This document shows positions 60,464-64,000 of a stretch of 64,000 bases of DNA, in pieces. The notes beneath the pieces are model-generated. The model did no database searches and was not told where the DNA came from. It saw only the letters and a program-made list of their open reading frames with translations. Position numbers and translations under genes: made by a program. The DNA comes from Rhizobium oryzihabitans. Lineage in GTDB: Bacteria; Pseudomonadota; Alphaproteobacteria; Rhizobiales; Rhizobiaceae. Each line of letters starts with the position of its first letter. Position 1 is the first letter of the stretch. The stretch is from contig NZ_CP048632.1 of the NCBI RefSeq assembly GCF_010669145.1, positions 248,001 through 312,000 on the forward strand, read 5' to 3'.

Positions 60464-60952
60464 ATGGCAGGCATCAAAACCACGCTGGCGGGCACGAAAG
60501 TGTCGATCAGCACTGCGCCCGTTACGCTCCCACTCAACGCCGCTGCTTTTGGCGCGCTCACGTTCACCGAGATCAAGTCGGTTGGCAACCTGGGTGACTA
60601 CGGCTCGGCGCCCAACATCGTGAATTACGACACGCTCGATACCGACGTTCGCTCCAAGGCCAAGGGCGTTGAAGATGCCGGCGAACTTTCGATCGAAGTC
60701 GCGCGCATCTTCGATGATCCCGGCCAGATCGCCATCCGCGCCGCCGCTATCACCAAGTTCTATTATGCGGTCAAGGTCGAGTATGCCGACGCGCCGTCCG
60801 AAGACTGGTCCAACACCATCATGTACGCAGCCGGTCCGGTAACTGGCCCGCAGCTTCTCGGCGGTGGCACGGATGATTTCGTTCGTGAAAGCTACACCGT
60901 GGCCTTCACGGATCAGCGCCCGCTCTTCATCGCCCCCGTCAACACGCCATAA
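60464..60952 (+). CDS. Major tail (tube) protein
   Basis: A 162-residue protein: AGTKVSISTAPVTLPLNAAAFGALTFTEIKSVGNLGDYGSAPNIVNYDTLDTDVRSKAKGVEDAGELSIEVAR is the tail-tube beginning, with a beta-sandwich continuing to VAFTDQRPLFIAP. GGAAAGG precedes the ATG. Confidence 0.88.
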   Translation: MAGIKTTLAGTKVSISTAPVTLPLNAAAFGALTFTEIKSVGNLGDYGSAPNIVNYDTLDTDVRSKAKGVEDAGELSIEVARIFDDPGQIAIRAAAITKFYYAVKVEYADAPSEDWSNTIMYAAGPVTGPQLLGGGTDDFVRESYTVAFTDQRPLFIAPVNTP

Positions 60953-60960
60953 GGTGACAA

Positions 60961-61347
60961 ATGGACCTTCTGAAACTCACCCCGAACACCATCACGGTCG
61001 ACCTGAAGCACCCCGGCACCGATGCGCCGCTCGGCGTCAAGGTCGAACTGCAGAGCCTCGAAAGCGACGAGGTGAAGGCAGTCGAGCGCACCTTGAAGAA
61101 CAAGGCACTCAGGGGCGGTCGCAACAATGTCACCGCCGAGAGGATTGACGACAACACCGTAGCGATCCTGTCGGCTGCTATCGTCGGCTGGGAATTCACC
61201 GGTGATGCCAGCCTGGCGGGCGACAAGAAGCCTGCCTGCAACGCCGCCAACAAGCGCAAGCTGCTTCAGGTGCCAGCGCTGGCGAAGCAGATCGATCTCG
61301 CTCTGGGGAATGAAGCCGCTTTTTTCGAGCAGTCGGCGACGAGCTAG
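60961..61347 (+). CDS. Tail assembly chaperone, zero-frame product (gpG-like)
   Basis: A 128-residue protein starting MDLLKLTPNTITVDLKHPGTDAPLGVKVELQSLESDEVKAVERTLKNKALRGG. Between tail tube and tape measure, which is gpG's place. It ends 8 codons after a T-TTT-TTC run at 61320-61326. Confidence 0.82.
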   Translation: MDLLKLTPNTITVDLKHPGTDAPLGVKVELQSLESDEVKAVERTLKNKALRGGRNNVTAERIDDNTVAILSAAIVGWEFTGDASLAGDKKPACNAANKRKLLQVPALAKQIDLALGNEAAFFEQSATS

Positions 61348-61724
61348 TCGCCGCAGTCTCCCAGATCGCTAAGTGGGAGACCCCCGGATACGAACTCAAC
61401 GACGGGCCGAAGACGAAAGTCATTCTCACCCGTCGCGAGTTCAACGAGCGCTTCGATAAGGCTGACGAGAACCCCGACGAGCCGGACATCCGCGAGGACA
61501 TAGAGCATATCTGGGCTTGGTACTGGCAATTGCATGCCAGACGCCAGCACGGTGCCAATGGGCCGCAGGCGATCAGCTATCCCGAAATAGCCGCATGGTC
61601 TCGCATGACCGGTGAGATGCTTCTGCGCGAGGAAGTCGCAATCCTGATCCGAATGGATGACGGATACCGGAACGCGCTGGCCGAAGAGATGGAGGTGCAG
61701 CGGAAGGCGAGGGCGGCGGGTTAG
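61326..61724 (+). CDS. Tail assembly chaperone, -1 frame extension (gpGT-like)
   Basis: In the -1 frame the sequence stays open from before 61320 to 61724: RAVGDELVAAVSQIAKWETPGYELND, then IEHIWAWYWQLHARRQHGANGPQAISYPEIAAWSRMTGEMLLREEVAILIRMDDGYRNALAEEME. There is no ATG or GTG until far inside, so it must be reached by a -1 slip on T-TTT-TTC, giving a fusion of about 254 residues. Sequence error is the alternative. Confidence 0.75.
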   Translation, partial: RAVGDELVAAVSQIAKWETPGYELNDGPKTKVILTRREFNERFDKADENPDEPDIREDIEHIWAWYWQLHARRQHGANGPQAISYPEIAAWSRMTGEMLLREEVAILIRMDDGYRNALAEEMEVQRKARAAG

Positions 61725-61981
61725 TTTGTGAACTCGCCTCTGTCAGCCTTTGCTGCCTGTTCACGAGTAATGTACCCATTGGCGGCGCAATGATCGCGCA
61801 AAGCCTTTGCTGGCGAGCCTTCGCGCGTCAGTGTGGCGCGGCAACCACTGACCATTGTTCTTTCCTGTGAAGCTGCCTCGGCGGCTTGTTTCTGCTGGTA
61901 CTCACTCCAGGCGAAATACCCGCCTCCCGCGATTATCACGACGCAGGCAGTAGCAATCAGAAATTTCAACCAACCGTCCAT
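61721..61981 (-). CDS. Opposite-strand membrane protein (moron-like)
   Basis: An 86-residue protein: MDGWLKFLIATACVVIIAGGGYFAWSEYQQKQAAEAASQERTMVSGCRATLTREGSPAKALRDHCAANGYI. One N-terminal membrane anchor and a small periplasmic part with two Cys. AGAGGGAG sits before the ATG. Inserted between chaperone and tape measure. Confidence 0.68.
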   Translation of the reverse strand: MDGWLKFLIATACVVIIAGGGYFAWSEYQQKQAAEAASQERTMVSGCRATLTREGSPAKALRDHCAANGYITREQAAKADRGEFTN

Positions 61982-62041
61982 TCTGGCTCCCTCTGAGGTT
62001 GCCGGAACCATACGCATTGAAACGCCGGAAGGTAAAGCCCT

Positions 62042-64000
62042 ATGGATATCGCGCAGCTCGGCATCGAGGTCCAATCCGGCGGCGTCAAGAGCGCAACCAA
62101 CGACCTGAAACAGTTCACGAATGCTTCTCGTGTTGCTGAGCGTGCTGCTGCTGGGCTTTCTGACGCATCAGGCAAGTTTTCCACATCTGAGATTGCGGGC
62201 ATGGCTGCGGCTATGGGCACCGTGGAGAAGACGTCAAATGCAGCCGCTAAGGCACTCGCGGCTGCTTCTCTCGCCGCACAGCGTGCGGGGTCTGTGGGCG
62301 CTTCTGGAGTAAAGTCCCTCGGTCAGGCATCCGGTGCTGCTCGCGCTCAGGTGCAGAACCTCTCTTATCAGATGCAGGATATCGTCACGATGATGGCGAT
62401 GGGGCAGTCGCCTTTCATGCTGCTGGCCCAACAGTTGCCACAGGTGACGCAGAATGGCGGTCAGCTCAACGGCGTATTATCGGCCATCAAGCAGACAATC
62501 ACCGGTCTGATAAGCCCTCTCGGCTTGGCAACGACTGCGTTTGTGCTGATTGGTAGCGCTGCGGTATCCTATTTCACCGAATGGATGTCCAAAGGTTCAG
62601 AGAGCAACAAGATTGCCGAAGAGCAGGCGCGTCTTATCGAAGCTGTTGCTGACGAATGGGGTAAGGCAGTTCCAGCGCTCCAGGCCTACGTCGCAGCGCT
62701 CAAGGACGCGAAGAGTGCCGCAGACCTAATCAACGTGACCAATACGCTCGCTGATAACCAGTGGGACTTGGCTCGTCAGCAGGTCCATAATCTGAACGTC
62801 GAAATGGGTAACACCATTTCCCTTATGACGCAGGCAGGCGCAGAGAGCGAGACCATCTATTCCTTCCAGAAAGCCTGGGAGGACGTGACAAGGGCGGTTT
62901 CTGAAGGGCGGCAGGATCTGGACGCTATGAAGCGCGTTCAGGACGCTCTTGCCAGTGCCATCTCGCAGACTGGCGTTCCGGCGCTCAGTGGCTTCGAAAC
63001 GGCGTTCAACGACCTATCACAGACGATCGCTGGCGCCACGCGGCAGGCTGCTACGTTCAGGGAGGCCGCGGTGCAGGCTTTGCTTGTCGGACAGAATGGC
63101 CCGAAATTGGGAGAACTGTCCCCGCTGTTCTCTGAGAACGGGCGCTTCTACTCGGGTGAAGACTTCACGCCACGTGATGCTCCGACACCATCGGGTCGTC
63201 CTCTTATCGAACTGGAGGGTTTGCCTAGTGTTGGAGGTGGGCGCACGAAGACCGCAAAGCAAAGCGGATACGAGACAGCCACTGCCTCAATCGCCGAGCA
63301 GACGCGCGCCCTACAAGCCCAGACAGCGGCTCAGTCCACCCTGAACCCGCTGGTGAGCGATTACGGGTATGCTGTGGCTAAAGCAAAGGTCGAGACTGAC
63401 TTACTGTTGGCCGCTGAGAAGGACAAGAAGGCGATCACGCCGGAATTGACGGCTCAGATCAGCGCGCAGGCCGAAAGCTATGCTCAGGCTGTTGTCGAAC
63501 AGAACCGGCTGACGGAAGCCACGAAGAAGGCGACGGAAGCGGTCAACTTCGTAAAGAACACGACGGCGGGCTTCATCAACGACCTTCGGGATGGCTTGAA
63601 GAATGGCGAGAGCTTCTGGGAATCGTTCAGCAACGCGGCGTTGAACGTCCTCGATCGTATCACCGACAAGCTGCTCAACGACGTCATGGATGCCATCTTC
63701 AAGGTGTCGAATGCCGGTTCCTCGTCTGGCGGCGGTGGCTTTCTGTCCAGCCTTTTTGGTGGGTTGTTCGGGGGAAAGTCCGCTTCGTCCTATGCGGGGC
63801 TATCTGGCGGCTTGTTCGCTGACGGTGGATATACTGGCAACGCATCTGCAAAGGCTGTGGCTGGCGTCGTACACGGCGGCGAATACGTCTTCTCCAAGAA
63901 GGCGACCGACAGGATCGGCATTGGCAACCTCGATGCCATGCATCGCAGCGCCAAGGGGTACGCAGTCGGCGGGTATGTTGGCTCTTCGGCCACGGTGACA
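62042..64000 (+). CDS. Tail tape-measure protein, 3' end outside the window
   Basis: 653 codons remain open to the window edge. Starts [25 protein letters not shown] after a GGAAGG site. Contains [33 protein letters not shown] (the lambda-gpH-like family motif), hydrophobic [19 protein letters not shown], long helical stretches, then [16 protein letters not shown] and [35 protein letters not shown]. It sets tail length. Confidence 0.92.
   Translation, partial: MDIAQLGIEVQSGGVKSATNDLKQFTNASRVAERAAAGLSDASGKFSTSEIAGMAAAMGTVEKTSNAAAKALAAASLAAQRAGSVGASGVKSLGQASGAARAQVQNLSYQMQDIVTMMAMGQSPFMLLAQQLPQVTQNGGQLNGVLSAIKQTITGLISPLGLATTAFVLIGSAAVSYFTEWMSKGSESNKIAEEQARLIEAVADEWGKAVPALQAYVAALKDAKSAADLINVTNTLADNQWDLARQQVHNLNVEMGNTISLMTQAGAESETIYSFQKAWEDVTRAVSEGRQDLDAMKRVQDALASAISQTGVPALSGFETAFNDLSQTIAGATRQAATFREAAVQALLVGQNGPKLGELSPLFSENGRFYSGEDFTPRDAPTPSGRPLIELEGLPSVGGGRTKTAKQSGYETATASIAEQTRALQAQTAAQSTLNPLVSDYGYAVAKAKVETDLLLAAEKDKKAITPELTAQISAQAESYAQAVVEQNRLTEATKKATEAVNFVKNTTAGFINDLRDGLKNGESFWESFSNAALNVLDRITDKLLNDVMDAIFKVSNAGSSSGGGGFLSSLFGGLFGGKSASSYAGLSGGLFADGGYTGNASAKAVAGVVHGGEYVFSKKATDRIGIGNLDAMHRSAKGYAVGGYVGSSATVT

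Noticed and set aside
1-64000. CRISPR array, rRNA operon or insertion sequence
   Set aside because: I saw no regularly spaced repeats with unique spacers, no rRNA-like stretches and no transposase genes in the window.

Overview
The window looks like the chromosome of an Agrobacterium/Rhizobium-group alphaproteobacterium. Supporting signs are high GC, rhizobial gene families (DUF982, DUF2336, DUF3309), a B12-dependent ribonucleotide reductase, a FolE N-terminus that I recall as agrobacterial, and rhizobial-type intergenic repeats. It has two parts: host chromosome (about 1-25770) and the left 38 kb of an integrated lambda-like siphovirus prophage (about 25773 to the end of the window, where it is cut inside the tail tape-measure gene).

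Host part. Housekeeping genes are folE (start only), an IscU-like scaffold, yidD, a DUF1697 gene, thrS, two flavin-dependent reductases, a DUF2336 gene, an AI-2E family transporter, an ABC exporter, a VOC protein, mntH, a BrnT-type toxin with an HTH antitoxin, nrdJ, gpt, a two-domain universal stress protein, a CinA/MoaB-like protein, wrbA, and a run of very small membrane proteins. Five dispersed or palindromic intergenic repeats separate them.

Prophage part. The left edge carries the first 40 nt of a tRNA-Cys(GCA) that stops just past the anticodon loop, marking the attachment site. A leftward block (25913-35700) runs from an early promoter through many small genes, a RecE-like nuclease, a Sak4-like ATPase, an HNH nuclease and an excisionase-like gene to the integrase. 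The switch region (35700-37600) holds a CI/S24-type repressor facing a Cro-like HTH gene, and two clusters of a GTGC-N5-GCAC operator. At both early promoters a TTGACA box lies exactly 7 bp from an operator. A rightward early block carries a nuclease, a SNF2-type helicase, two DNA methyltransferases, tandem LuxR-type HTH mini-proteins and a tRNA-Met-like gene. The late block carries terminase, portal, scaffold, capsid, head-tail joining genes, tail tube, tail assembly chaperones with a probable -1 frameshift, and the tape measure. Three small genes on the opposite strand and an HNH gene sit inside the late block like cargo.

Data caution. Four genes (GNAT, AI-2E transporter, prophage repressor, gp10-like tail protein) are each broken by the apparent loss of one base in a short G/C run. 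That shared signature suggests homopolymer errors in the assembly, so these genes may be intact in the organism.
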